NCBI GenBank assembly: GCA_014338405.1
Contig: JTDE01002057.1
Span: forward strand, 49,059-113,058
DNA length: 64,000 nucleotides
Direction: 5' to 3'
Source of the DNA: Paragonimus skrjabini miyazakii
Taxonomy: Eukaryota > Platyhelminthes > Trematoda > Plagiorchiida > Troglotrematidae
Of the stretch, positions 48,279 to 59,742 are shown piece after piece. The position numbers and the translations under genes were made by a program. Each line of letters begins with the position of its first letter. Positions within the stretch are counted from its first letter, which is position 1. A model generated the notes under the pieces. That model searched no databases. It was given only the letters and a program-made list of their open reading frames with translations, and was not told where the DNA came from.

Positions 48279-48739
48279 TCAATTGGTCAACTACTCACGG
48301 TGCATAGCTTGCGATTGTTTGGTCACGTACTTTGAATGCCAGCTGATCGTTTACCGTACCGAGCATTATATATTGAGACCTACACCAACAGTTGGGTGAA
48401 ACCACATGGCGTTCAAGCAACAACATGGTCACGGAATATGAACACTGACTGCTCCACTGAACAAAGTGAGTAGGTTTCGCCTGCCTGGATGGGGTCCTCG
48501 TGATCACTCAAACCGCTGGTTATAGAGGCTATCCGAAATGGTGGTATCGCAGTCAATGGCGTAACTGCATCTATACCATTTCTAGTTCTTCCGCTTAGTC
48601 TTTTATTAATTTTCAAGGTTCTTAGTAGAGTTTTCTTCCAGGGTATTTTATGTCACTGTTGAGGTGAGCGGTGGCCCGAGCCACAGTACCTTTTGGCCAG
48701 GCTCATGGCAGCTAAGATGATGATAATGATGAGTGGAAC

Positions 48740-49140
48740 CACTGGCACATGATAAGCTGCTTGATGTGAGGTATACGAACGACACGGCTCCGCTTACTTC
48801 TTCTACAAAGAGTGTGCACACTGCACTGAATTGACTGCTCTATGCTGCGGTTTATTACGGTGTACACTTCACCTGTAATATGTAAGATTTTTCACAACAG
48901 CACGTCTTGCTGCTGCAGGCCGAAAGTTTGAGTCAACTGGTTATTTTAATTACCATGTTAGTGCCGTCGCATTAGCTTGTAATATTGCTGAATGGGTATC
49001 TACAGACATGACGAATACACTGTATTTATCCCTTTGTACGTTACCTGTAGCACAACAACTCAAAGAAGTGGCCCATTCTTGTTGAACATGCATATGGGCT
49101 TCCAACATTTGGGAGCCACTGCCATTGCCAATTAGACTGT
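48740..49140 (+). pseudogene. LINE RT fragment, second copy of the LINE 1 type
   Basis: LLDVRYTNDTAPLTSSTKSV (a YADD-box region with the box lost) leads in broken frames to AESLSQ or KFEST, then VSAVALACNIAEWVSTDMTN. The last of these parallels the TVSSACNIADEISARIAKA of LINE 1. It begins straight after the 3' tail of LINE 1 in the same orientation. Confidence 0.65.
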
Positions 49141-50250
49141 GAGTATCCGTTTCGAAGAAATACTAGGTACATGTAGTTTCCTTCCTTTCTTCGCAGTTTT
49201 GCGGTGATGTAGTGCGTTTCAGCTTGTTTGAACAGAGGTCAAATGCAGTTTCTTTTGTGGCAGACTGGGTGGTTGCTGTGAACTCTGAAGAGTTGTTCCG
49301 TGTGTGCTTCTTTCCGATAAACTGAGGTCTTCAGTGTTCCATCGGGTTTGTGGCTGATCAGTACATCCCAGAACGGTAGCTGATTGTCAGTTTCAATTTC
49401 CATCGTAAATTTACTATAACTGAAAACGTTGTTGAACACTGTGTTTTCAATCATTGAACGTCTGAAGATTACGAATATATTGTCAACAAAACATATCCAG
49501 AGTGTGGGCTTAATTACTGGTATCGCGATATTCTCTTACTGTTGCATCTCCGCCTCCGCGGTAAATCTGGATATGGGCTAACACACTGGAGTTCCTTCAA
49601 GTTGTTCGTGGAGTTGACTATTGAATTTGAAGTATGTCGACACACACGGTTCCATGAGGCTGCATATGCGTTCCGGTTTCACTGATTCATTCGGTCGGAG
49701 ATTTTCTTCTATCAGCTTTCGTAGTGTTTCTTTGACTAGGGTTATGGTCAATGGACATGAAGAGTGCTGTAACATTAAATGAAATCATTGCTTCGTCTTC
49801 TTCCATCCTGATATTTTTCAGTTCGCTCAACAATTGTAGAGTATTGCTGATGGAATGTTATGATCCATCATTGAGATGTCGTAGTCGTTTGAATAGGTCT
49901 TTGGCCAGATTGTAGGTCGGTGTTCCCGATAGGGATTCAATTGGTCACATGGGGATATTATCCCTGTGTATTTTTGGTAGTCCGTAGAACTGAGTAGTAG
50001 TTGCAACGTTCGGTTGCATTTTCCAACGTTCCTGTTTGCTTGTCTCATGCGTAGCCTCCAGTTTCTTTGGTGCAGTGTTGGTTCTGTTGGCTAGTTTTGT
50101 AATAAGATTGGTACTGAGTAGGCGGTAAGTGGATTTGTTGTTGAGCAGCTGTTTTGCTTTCTTAACGTAGTCTGCTTTGTCTATGATAACCGTCATCGGT
50201 CCCTTGTCAGCAGGCAAAATGATGATGATATAGGACTATGTGAACTGCTG
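49060..50250 (-). pseudogene. Penelope-like reverse transcriptase, broken
   Basis: Minus strand, from high to low coordinates: ILPADKGPMTVIIDKADYVK, then TTQFYGLPKIHRDN, a broken SGTPTYNLAK region and MISFNVTALFMSIDH (the SFDV..LF.SIP block). CCQYIRN stands where RYVDD is expected, followed by NQLPFWDVLISHKPDGTLKT and SVYRKEAHTEQLFRVHSNHP, then LFKQAETHYITAKLRR. This is the standard order of PLE RTs. The catalytic YVDD appears lost, stops and frameshifts abound, and no GIY-YIG follows. Its 3' end abuts or overlaps the oppositely oriented LINE fragment. Confidence 0.8.
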
Positions 50251-50254
50251 GCTG

Positions 50255-52935
50255 TCAAGGTCATAAGCCACAAGATATATACGAAGCTTTGATGCCGAAC
50301 CTATCAGCACACTGGGATAATGTTGGGTACATACAGTTTTCTACTTAACGGCTTCAACATTGGCATTTTACAGTCGAATGAATGAAAAGTCACTTCAAGA
50401 AATTCACTTATATCACACGCACCGCTTACCATTATTATCCCTCACTAATTTTGGAATCAGCAGTTTCCTGTGGGATGAATGACTCCATTATAACTCACGA
50501 GTTGATGCAGACAGTGTAATAATGTTGCAGGCTCATCACCGAATATTAACACGTCTTACCCAATATAGCATATTTTGGGATTTAAGGGTAGATTACATAT
50601 GTAACACTGCGCCCAAAAAAGGAGTAATACTAAAGTTTCCTACATCAGTAATATGCATTAATAGTACTGTGTAAAGGCACCTACTTACCATCTGCCGTTC
50701 ACGTTTCTGCCAAAATATCTAGTCACGAACAATGACTAAGTATAAACCTTTGTGTAACGGTCTGTGCAAGCCTAAACTCTGTTTCCCAGAAGGGATCCGC
50801 CAGCCTAACAAACAATCCTTGGTGCACAAAACAACACTCAAGAATCTTTTTAAATCACGACTTCAACATAATGCATCACCCAGAATGAGCACCTTACATA
50901 CACGTGTTACTTTCGATTGGAGAAAACGTGATAACATTATTGAGTGGAAGCATTCAAGCATGCTTTTCTCTAAACAATACCGGTGCCACCAAAGCTGATT
51001 TGGATCTAGAAATGAAAACACAAAACAAGCTAAAATATGCCACACTTAACACCATATATCATGAAACTGCAATGACAATTGGCAAGTGAAAAATGAATGT
51101 TGGTAAATTGTGTTTTTCCTCTACATCCGGTTGATAAAAAGATGAACAAATGTAATAATTCACGGATAAAATCCGGATTGGATTATATAATGAATTGTAT
51201 TGCTTCATTACTTGTACGTGTGCATCAAAATTGAGGAGAGTTTCTGAAGTGATCACGAGACAGAACTGATCCAACCAACGGTACAAACGACAGAATGTAA
51301 GTTAACTGCCCTGCGTGATTTGTTGCTTATTATTAGGTACACATTACAATGTTTTTTCTTTCATAGCACGATAAAACAACGCTACTGAAAAATAATGTCA
51401 GGTTGCAAGTAGAAGCAATGTAACAGTTTGTTTCACTTGCGTTTCCTTACAGTCGCCTGGTGAGAATCTTCAAATGAACCGATAAGCATCGTGTTAAGTT
51501 CTTACTATATACTCCTTCATTCTACGGACATCTGTGGCTTCTGTCTGAGGTGAGCTATAAGACAGTTTGTTAATATGGGACCGAGTGGATTGATATCGCT
51601 AAAATGTTTACTGTCCTAGTAATGAAAAGATGACATCTGACTTATGTTGTAAAGGCAACTGTTCAAGTCCTGTTTTAAGCAACTCGATTGATGACTGCTT
51701 CCTAGAGAGCCGGTTGCTAAGTGTCTTAATGTTTTTTCACAGGGAATATTTTGAAATCAGAATTAATTGTCATAAATGCCAAATGACATTCGTTAATATT
51801 CATTTCACAAATGCTTCACTTAACTTATACTGTGTGAATAAACACAGTATGTTTTGATTGCTCTCCAAGATACGTTACTAAATGACATGAGACAAGCTGA
51901 TCACAGACAATGTCACTGGTATCTCAGGAACGTAAAACTCCTGAAAGCTGTATATCTAATACTCTGAGATGTGTGTGCAATTAGCCGTTTTTCAGTTGTA
52001 TCCTCAATCAAATATCTTGTTGGCGTGACTTGCTTTTTTCTTCTGAATCCTGCCTTTTAAAATACTTCAGCTATCAACATATTATAAAGACTATTTTAAT
52101 ATATTGTAATTAAATACACCATGAGCAGATTGAGTCACATCAAATAAAACGGTCTGATAGTTGTTGAGTAGGATTTACCACTTGATAAATATGGGTAACT
52201 AGTATTGAGTGCTGGATCCGATACCAGTCGATAAACCACCGTGTTAACGCAGTTTTCCCAGAAAATGGCAAGGTAGAAGCTATCGAAAACTGTAAAAGAC
52301 AGTAGTCAACGAATAGCACCCAATTGACAATCTACGCATAAATGACCATTGAAAATAACCGGTCTATATTCCCTATTGCAGGTTGTGATTGGAAGCCAGA
52401 CTTCACAGTGATTTTTTTCAGCCAAAATATCACGGGATAACAGAAGGGAAGGGAGAATAAATTCTTAATCAAAACAACAATCCTCAAACGTGGGTAATCG
52501 GCAACCCCAACTCCATAGTTGATAAATCTCAAGAAAAATCAACTGACCAAAAACTTTGGAAAATGGTACACGAATTAAGACAGACAAAATATGCTGAAGA
52601 CATTGCACGGGTTCCGTTGTACATAGATTAAGTATGAATACGAAAATCAGGATATAAATGGTCACATCGCTTTACAAGTAAAATAATAACGGCAAAATAT
52701 AGTAGATTTATACATACCACCTCTTCCTATGACCCTGTACACATCAACTGCAAATGAAATTGAATTTATTGCTTGAATTCCACCTTAAAGGTTAACAGCA
52801 CAACTTGCCAGGATCGATTTCGTTCAGTGACGATCTTGGTGAATTATTATTTTATCTAGAGAGTGTTGCGCATAGCGCTCAAATGTACAGTCATTGTTTC
52901 ATATGAATATGGACTCAGGCAAATCATATGATCAA
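50255..52935. other. No recognisable gene
   Basis: AT-rich sequence, short frames, nothing identified. Confidence 0.4.
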
Positions 52936-52939
52936 CAAA

Positions 52940-53260
52940 GTCGTTTTTCAAGTTGAATATCACACAATTGATTGCAGTTTTCGCATTCCCATAGAAATTC
53001 CAGTCGGTCCCATCCGAAAAGAAGCACTAGACTCGAGTTCCGCTCTTATCAGAGCTCGTCAGTAGTGCATATCCTCGCCACGGCCGGGGCTAGAACTCTG
53101 GCCACGCTTTCGTGAGGCAACCATGTTGACCACTGCATCAATGACTTCACATTAGGCACGGCCGAATTATAATATATGGACGCTCAGCCACGTTCGCTTG
53201 TGAGTAATGATCAGGTTGCCCGAACGTTTCAATAGGAGACACAGTTACTGTCTGTTAACT
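52940..53260 (-). mobile_element. tRNA-like SINE of a second family, minus arm of inverted pair
   Basis: It is an inverted match of 53415-53750 over about 320 nt. The minus strand carries a tRNA-like A-box region (GATGCAGTGGTCAACATGG) and B box (AGTTCTAGCCCCGG) around 53075-53145, then a shared body with cgagtctagtgcttcttttc. Confidence 0.7.
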
Positions 53261-53414
53261 CCAATCGATAACCCCGCGGTTAGGACTTCATAGACAGGTT
53301 GAAATCTCCGATCTCATTAAACCTGCTAGGCGATGTTTTAGATTACTGAGGGGTAGTCAAGGATTTGGTTAACTACAAGTTGGACATCACCCAAAATTGA
53401 TCGCAGCTGTTCAC

Positions 53415-53750
53415 TGAAGTTAATAGTAAGGTTACTGTGTCTCCTCTCGAGGCGATCGAGCAACCTGGTGATTACTCACAAGCGAAAGTAGTTGAGTGTT
53501 CACATATGAAAGTTCGGTCGTGCCTAATGTGAAGTCAATGGTGCAGCGGTAAGCACGGTTGCCTCATGAACAGCGTGGCCATGGTTCTAATCCCGGTAGT
53601 GGCAAGGATATGCACTAACTGACGAGCTCTACTGAGAGCGAAACTCGAGTCTAGTGCTTCTTTTCGAAAGAGGCTGACTGCAAAGTCTATGGGAATGCGC
53701 AAGCTGCGATCAATTGTGAGTGATGTTCAACGTGAAAGTCGTTTTCAATA
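53415..53750 (+). mobile_element. tRNA-like SINE of a second family, plus arm of inverted pair
   Basis: It contains AATGGTGCAGCGGTAAGCAC (A box) and GGTTCTAATCCCGG (B box, one mismatch) in 53534-53600. Shared flanks on both sides include ttactgtgtctcct inside and ttcaacgtgaaagtcgtttt outside. With 52940-53260 it forms an 811-bp foldback with a 150-bp spacer. Two SINE insertions or one foldback transposon are both possible, because similarity extends well upstream of the A box. Confidence 0.7.
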
Positions 53751-53754
53751 AGTG

Positions 53755-54930
53755 ACCGAGTTGGTTAAACATCACCCAACGGTGTTCAACAATTCATGGA
53801 CGCGCTAAAGTATTGCTTATACTTAAGGTGTGATTATGAACAACCCATGTGAAATGCCGAGGTTTTTCGCAATTTCTCTAAATAGTACTTCTGTCATAAT
53901 CTACTGAAGAGGCAAATCCACCGCTCACTTGTTAAACGTTACGTAACAGAGGAGTTGTAAAATGTTGCAGATTAACCTAAAACTGGCGTTGCCTTAAAAA
54001 TTCTGTCCAAACAACATTATTAGCACAGGGTTAGAAAATACTACGACCTATAGATTTACCTGAAAATGATCTTCACTTTTTGTGTAAAACACAGCAAACT
54101 GCCGTCAGGACTCACTCTACCACAGTTCCCATGATGTAACTTGATAATGATCAGCTAACCATCAACTTCATTTACAAATTGACACCGGCGTTACAACGTA
54201 TCTCTTCAGTTGCTCAACTGCATATCCTGTTATGCACTAAACGGTTGGTTGTTCATCATATTGAAAGACAAGCAACCGATTAGTGTCTTCTACGTAGTAT
54301 ACCAATTCAGTTACAGTTGCAATGACGTCTATATAAGCAGGACAATTTGATGATTGTACCATCATATGACGAAACAAATTCATTTGTTATTGACATTTGC
54401 AATGACGTAAAACAATTTGCTGCTTGAAACAAACCAGAAAAAAAACCTGGCTTTGTCAATGTTCAAACACATCTTGGACGTCGGTTATCTAGTTGACCCG
54501 ATCAAACTGGTAAAATAATTGTTAAACCTACTTAACACCAGTGCATATGGGATATCGACCAGTGTTGCGTGAACCATGTAATGTAATTCAATGTGATCGT
54601 TCGCCTCGCTGTGAAATCGATTTCCTCAGTAATGGAAAATATTTTGGTTGGTTTCGTACGTTTTTCACTATATGTGTACATTATATCAAAGCTGCTTGTT
54701 TCAAGTTAGTGCCATGTGAAATAGGATCGAGCCTGCTGGTTGTTTGGAATGTTTTTCTAATGACCGCATCTACGTCGAAATTACTTAAGCCTAATGAACC
54801 GGACTGATAAAACACATACAAACTTAACCTTGGGTTTAATATGTTGGTTGTCTACAGTTAGCCATATTATTTAAACAGATACATGCTTAGCAAACAAAAA
54901 CAACAAGTGAAATGTGACTATTAAATAATT
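53755..54930. other. Mostly unassigned; one possible Cys-rich exon
   Basis: TATATAAG lies at about 54331. At 54539-54625 a stretch between a ccag acceptor and a gtaatg donor is phase 1 at both ends and reads GYRPVLREPCNVIQCDRSPR then CEIDFL. It could be an exon of a Cys-rich secreted protein; no partner exon was found. Confidence 0.25.
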
Positions 54931-54935
54931 CCTTG

Positions 54936-55104
54936 GTTAAGCCACGACGAGTTAATAACCAAAACAGTTATCGGTTTCGCCACGTTTCGACCCTCTCGGG
55001 GAGCTTTTATCAAGCGACTTAAATCAGAAAATTTACGATGTACAAGCTACAAATGCGGCAATCACAAACTGGCACGTTTTTAGTTCACCTGCGGTGTGTA
55101 GACA
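54936..55104 (-). repeat. Inverted arm with hammerhead-like fold, left of LINE 2
   Basis: It is the inverted counterpart of 59743-59915. On the minus strand, TTAAGTCGC pairs over 9 bp (with wobbles) with GTGGCTTAA as stem I. GUC stands at the cleavage position and GAAA at the core. The box between them reads TTGATAA instead of CUGANGA, which should abolish cleavage. Stem II is reduced (CCC/GGG). Confidence 0.6.
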
Positions 55105-55257
55105 GGCTACCAATAGGATGTATGGGTTCACGGTTCATCTGAGGTCACCACGTGACGATCCCGTGGGCGAATAATCATCGTGGGTTAATGTGTGCCTGTG
55201 TGTGTGTAGGTCTGTCCGCAAGCTCTGACGTCTTCTGCAAGACCTGACCGTTTCCGC

Positions 55258-55346
55258 TACCTTGGCGTGGTGGTCAGGCTTGTGTGCTGTTTTGATCCTG
55301 AGGGCTGTGCTGACTGCGACCTCGGTCGTTGCAGGTTCAATCATGT
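55258..55346 (+). promoter_or_regulatory. LINE 5' region with pol III-like boxes
   Basis: TGGCGTGGTGG fits an A-box consensus and GGTTCAATC about 70 nt later is close to a B box. The segment is conserved at 44935-45025 in LINE 1. Whether it drives transcription is inference. Confidence 0.35.
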
Positions 55347-55569
55347 CAGATTGGCCAAAGGGGACAGCCAGACAAAAAGCGCATGCGTCCGTTGTGAGGT
55401 GTTCGTTGTGTGTGGTGTCAGTATGTTGCGTTTCGGTTCGGTTTGTTATTTCATTTTTTGCCTGGTCTGATTCTATGCATGTGATTGGTTTGTTTGTGCA
55501 GCATTATCTCTATGTTAATGTACCGAATGTCTTGGGTTGTGACTGTCGAGCCTGTCCTGGATAGTTGAT

Positions 55570-55790
55570 GATGCTGCATGTGTGTGCATGTATCACTTGC
55601 TGCCTTGCGGCACAGGCTTTTGAGCCAAAGGCTTTGGTTGAGGGCCCTAATCGCTCTCCTGTCTAGGTCTGGGCATCCTGGCAGTATCCTAAGCCCATAA
55701 AACCCATGACTATACAACATAAACCAAATACCATACTGCATCGGCCGTCGCGCAGGGTAAATCGGGTCGCCATATCTGCAGGGTGGATAG
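55570..55790 (+). repeat. Conserved LINE 5' block
   Basis: It shares ctgccttgcgg.acag, gtctgggc.tcctg.cagtatc, tat.gtatcggccgt and ca..ttggataggc-like text with the minus strand of 63760-63990. In both places it lies upstream of a LINE endonuclease in the sense direction, so it is probably 5' UTR. Confidence 0.75.
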
Positions 55791-56673
55791 GCGAAAATAT
55801 GCTGCTGCCAATCACTCACGCTCATACTGTCCCCCCAACATGAATCCCCAAGCAGATAATGCTCACTCAAGTTTCAAGAACCCAAAGAGCAACCTGAAAC
55901 AGGCCCGGGGACGCAAGACGCTCTGTGTTGGAGCATGGAATGTGCGCACGCTGCTGGATCGATGCAGCTCCAAAGGACAGCCAGAACGGCGCACCGCACT
56001 GGTCGCGATGGTAATGTGTCACTATGGGATCGACGTTGCAGCCTTGAGCGAGACGAGGCTTGCGGAACAAGGTAAGTTACGGAAAGCAGGTGCCGGATAC
56101 ACCTTCTACTGGACAGTTTACCCAACAGATGGTGCTCGGGAGCATCGTGTCTGCTTTGCAGTCGCTGATCGCATCAACGCTTTGATGATAGGCGAACCGC
56201 ACGGCATCAGCCCTCGGATGCTGTCTATGCGCCTTCGACTCGGTCGAGGTAAGTGTGCTACATTTGTTAGTGTTTATGGTCCAACTAGTTGTCACACTGA
56301 TAATACAAAGTATCAGTTCTATGATCAACTGTCCACCACAATCCGGCCGGTGCCTGTGACGGATCGACTGTTTGTCTTGGGTGACCTGAACGATCGAGTC
56401 GGGCGCGACTCGGTAGCTTGGCCGAGAGTCCTCGGGCCCTACGGCATTGGTTCAGCGAACGAAAACGGTGATCATCTGCTCCGCCTGTGTGCTACTCAAG
56501 AGCTGGCTATCACGAACACCCGATTCCAGCTGGACGCGAGTGATATCACGACGTGGGCCCATCCACGAAGCGGCCATCACCACTTGCTTGACTACTTGAT
56601 TGTGCGACAACGCGACATTCGTGAAGTGCGTATCACGTGAGTGATGCGCGGCGCTGAATGTAGCACCGATCAT
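55783..56673 (+). pseudogene. LINE 2 apurinic-type endonuclease
   Basis: A long frame to 56640 holds LCVGAWNVRTLLDRCSS (Asn), GIDVAALSETRLAEQGKL (Glu), FVSVYGPTSCHTDN (Tyr), VLGDLNDRVGRDSVAW (Asp/Asn), then DITTWAHPRSGHHHLLDYLI (Thr-Trp and Asp). After a TGA at 56638-56640 it resumes with VMRGAECSTDHTPIRTKL, the SDH box. All catalytic positions of the family are present. The single stop before STDH is the main defect. Confidence 0.88.
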
Positions 56674-56689
56674 ACACCGATCAGGACAA

Positions 56690-58589
56690 AATTAGTTATC
56701 TATGTACGCAAGTCTGTCTATTGTAGATCTTCCAGACAACGGCAGAAGTTGGGTATCAAACGACTGGAAAACTGCGAGACGAAGACTGCTTTTCAGTGTG
56801 CATTTGCCGCCCGTCTGCACGACGTTCCTATATCCACTACCCCTGAGGGTGTGTGGCAGTTCATCAAGTAACGGATCACGACGGCAGCCACCGAGACGAT
56901 TGGTGTCAAACGCCAGAAACGTCCGGATTGGTTCGACGACAACAACGCGGTTATCGCCGAACTGGTACGAAGGAAGAGTACCGCGTTTGCCGCTTCCACA
57001 GTGGACACGGACAATGAAGCGAAGAAGGCCACGTTCCGAAGTATCCGTCGTCAACTGGCCGAGCATGTCCGCGGAATCAAGGACAACTGTTGGATGGGGC
57101 AGGGTGAGCGGATGCAGGGCCTCGCAGATCGTCGGAAGCATAAAAAGTTCTACGATTCGCTCAAAGCGATATTCGGCCCATTTATCCAGTCTACTAAAGC
57201 ACTGGTAGACGTGGAAACCGGCTGTTCGTGCACCCAACCAGAGGACATCATGAAAGTCTGGCGCAAACACTTCGGTAGCCTTCTAAATCTTCCTGCTACC
57301 ATTGATTGTGTGACCGCGAACAGCCTGCCGCAACAGGCCATCAAGCCCTCACTTGCTTTCGCTTCTGATTTACTAGAATTGCGATTAGTCAACTTCGCAA
57401 CGAGAAGGCTGGAGGTGAAGATGGATTGCCAGGCGAAATCCTGCAGAACGGCGGACCGGCGATGGAACGTGCACTGCTCCAGCTGGTTCACTCCATCTGG
57501 ATGCACGAGGAGATGCCAGAGGATTTCAAGGATGCTGTGATAGTCCCTTTGTTTAAAGGTGAGGGTAACAAGCAATGCCCAGACAGCTATCGGGGCATCA
57601 GTCTGCTGAGCTGCGCAGGCAAGGTACTTGCCAGAATCCTTCTGAACCAGCTGAATTCGGATGTCTTAGAGGAGCAATGTGGATTCCGGGCGAATCGGAG
57701 TACGATCGACATAGTGTTTGTTGCTCGACAGCTACAAGAGAAGTGCCGGGAACGGAACTAGCCCCTGTATGTTCTTTACGTCAACTTCACCAAGGCGTTC
57801 GATTCCGTGAGCCGCGAGACGCTGTGGACGGTGCTTGGTAAGTTTAGATGTCCAGGTAAGTTCGTCAATTTGATTAGATTGTTGCATTTGGGCATGAAGG
57901 CGAAGGTGCAATCGTGTGGATCTACCTCTGATGATTTTGACATTGTCACTGGCGTGAAGCAAGGTTGTGTCCTGGTTCCATCCCTATTTAGCTTATATTT
58001 GACTGCCATGCTAACAGTTGCTTTTTAGGAATCTGGGGACGACGGTGTTGAGGTTGAGTAGAGGACGGATGGGCGCCCACTTAATAGTCGACGCCCACTT
58101 AATAGTCAGCGCCCCAACCCGGTTATATACCTTAACGATGCACATGTTTCTGTCCGCAGATGACAGCGCCCTGTTTGCACACAGCGAGCACGAACTACGT
58201 CGGCATCCAAGTTAGGACTGGATGTCAACACAGGTAAGACATTTTCTTTCTTTCAGCCTTCTCTGGATGGAGGTGTTGTTTGTGCACCTTCACCCCAAAT
58301 TCGCATCAATGGAGATGCTGTCGACAGCTGCACACATTTCTGCTACTTCTGCAGCAATCTGTCCACCGATCTGTCCGTGGACCGCGAGTTGAGAGCTCGC
58401 GTGACAAGGGCTAGTACTGCTTTTGGACGTCTTGAAAAACGGGTTTGGAAGAACCACAGCCTAAAGCCGAGCACTAGGCTCTTTGTCTACCGCACAATGG
58501 TGTTGTCTATACTCCTGCACAGCAGTGAAATATGGAGATTGTATAAGCGGAACGTGTATTATCTAGTCTCTTTCATCCCCAATGTCTGA
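56690..58589 (+). pseudogene. LINE 2 reverse transcriptase, frameshifted
   Basis: After a basic linker come GLADRRKHKKFYDSLKAIFG, then SLLNLPATID. In other frames follow GEILQNGGPAMERALLQLVH, SYRGISLLSCAGKVLARILL, EEQCGFRANRSTIDIVFVAR, VLYVNFTKAFDSVSRETLWT and VTGVKQGCVLVPSLFSLYLT. The polymerase box reads MFLSADDSALFAHSEHELR, that is SADD for the usual YADD. The thumb is LRARVTRASTAFGRLEKRVW and TRLFVYRTMVLSILLHSSE. At least four frame changes make it inactive. Confidence 0.88.
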
Positions 58590-58648
58590 GACGCACCTTG
58601 GGTATCAAGTGGTCGGACATGGTTCCAAACACTTAGGTACTGCGGCGA

Positions 58649-59056
58649 GTGGACATGAACGGGATGGAAGCCCTGCTGATGTTGAATCAGCTTCGTTGGT
58701 TGGATCACGTCCGTCAGATGGGCGATGACCGTATTCCGAAGCAGGTGCTGTATGGACACCTGGGAGCAGGTAAGCGAAATCGTGGTGGTCAAAAGCGGAG
58801 ATACAAGGATGCTGTGCAGGTAAGTCTTTCACGTTGTAAAATTGATTTTAGATGTTCGGAAGACTTATCGTTTAACCGGACTGCCTGGAGGAATACGATT
58901 CGGACGGGCGTCCGCGAGTTCAACGAGCAGTTATTGCGCGGCCGAGAACGAAAGCGCGCGGTACGCAAGGGAACCACTGGTGCCATAGGTCGTGGTGACA
59001 TGACTATATGGCGTTGCGATGCATGCGGCCGCGAATGCTCTGGCCGCCTTGGATAA
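58649..59056 (+). pseudogene. LINE 2 C-terminal domain
   Basis: It reads MLNQLRWLDHVRQMGDDRIP, KQVLYGHLGAGKRNRGGQKR, RYKDAVQVSL and a Trp-centred TAWRNTIRTGV. A Cys-containing end WRCDACGRECSGRLG matches the CxxCGRxC finger that closes many LINE proteins of this type. An open frame of 135 codons, in frame order after the RT thumb. Confidence 0.8.
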
Positions 59057-59059
59057 GTA

Positions 59060-59740
59060 GGTCATCAGTGTACTCATAGTGCACCGTCGGCGAAAAGACG
59101 ACGAGTACGTTATGGCCAGTTATGTCATATCAGTATATCCATTCTATTTCGGTTATCGATTGCATCGACCAAGACTATGGTCGTTTGGCAACTACTCCGC
59201 TCCTCTTTTCAGAAACTTGAGTGTCTTCTACCCACTCTTTTCTTGGGCTTTGTTAGTGTATTGAATGATGAATCGTTTGCCTGACCCTTTCGTAGTCCAA
59301 CTTTGAATTTTCTTCTTCAACTTTATCCTCTCTAGAATGCGCTAACATGCACTCGTATACTAAAATGCTTCTTGTATTATATTTTACATAGCTTTCTTCC
59401 TAGTATAGATCTTGGCATTTCAGTCTTTCTCTCTGTTCATCTTCCGAGAGATAAGGATTTTTTTTCGTGCTAGCCATTCAATTGGCTAACCAACATTGGC
59501 CGGCTGGACACAAAGGCCCCACTCACACATCTACTGGTCTTATTTCCTTTGGTTTACACCGAATTCGTGGTGTGTGAGTGGAACCGCGAGTGGTGCAGCG
59601 CAAGCCACTTGGGGTGGTGGTCCAAAGCGTAGGCGTCCTTTGGCTTCGGTCACTGTGACAGGCTAGTCCGTTTCGGATGACGCCAACCATGTAGGTCTGT
59701 ATGCGTTTAATCTGCATGCGTGTAGACTGTCTGATATAGG
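59060..59740 (+). other. LINE 2 3' region
   Basis: No further coding blocks. It contains a T-rich stretch and a near-palindromic ggtttacaccgaattcgtgg with flanking cacacatctact. It leads directly into the right inverted arm. Confidence 0.5.
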
Positions 59741-59742
59741 GT

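Larger units (their letters stand above)
44930..48735 (+). mobile_element. LINE 1: APE-type non-LTR retrotransposon, RTE-like
   Basis: A 5' region at 44935-45025 matches the 5' region of LINE 2 (55256-55346). It is followed by endonuclease, reverse transcriptase and a 3' end that finishes in short gat/aat-type repeats (ctaagatgatgataatgatg, about 48712-48731), as in RTE-type elements. Total length is about 3.8 kb with many frameshifts. The clade (RTE as in schistosome SR2-like elements, or a sister group) would need a tree. Confidence 0.75.
55150..59740 (+). mobile_element. LINE 2: APE-type non-LTR retrotransposon enclosed by inverted arms
   Basis: The order is a 5' region shared with LINE 1 (55256-55346), a second 5' block shared with LINE 3 (55570-55790), endonuclease, RT, a C-terminal zinc-finger-like end at 59056 and a long 3' region. 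It differs from LINE 1 in protein sequence, so it is a second family with a related 5' end. Frame breaks are spread throughout. The 170-bp inverted arms outside it are not part of LINE 1 and are unusual for a LINE. Confidence 0.75.

Noticed and set aside
55451..55870. 139-codon minus-strand frame
   Set aside because: Antisense of the LINE 2 5' region; the sense strand accounts for the conservation.
56692..57575. Long minus-strand frames of 141-192 codons
   Set aside because: Shadows of the LINE 2 linker and RT coding strand.
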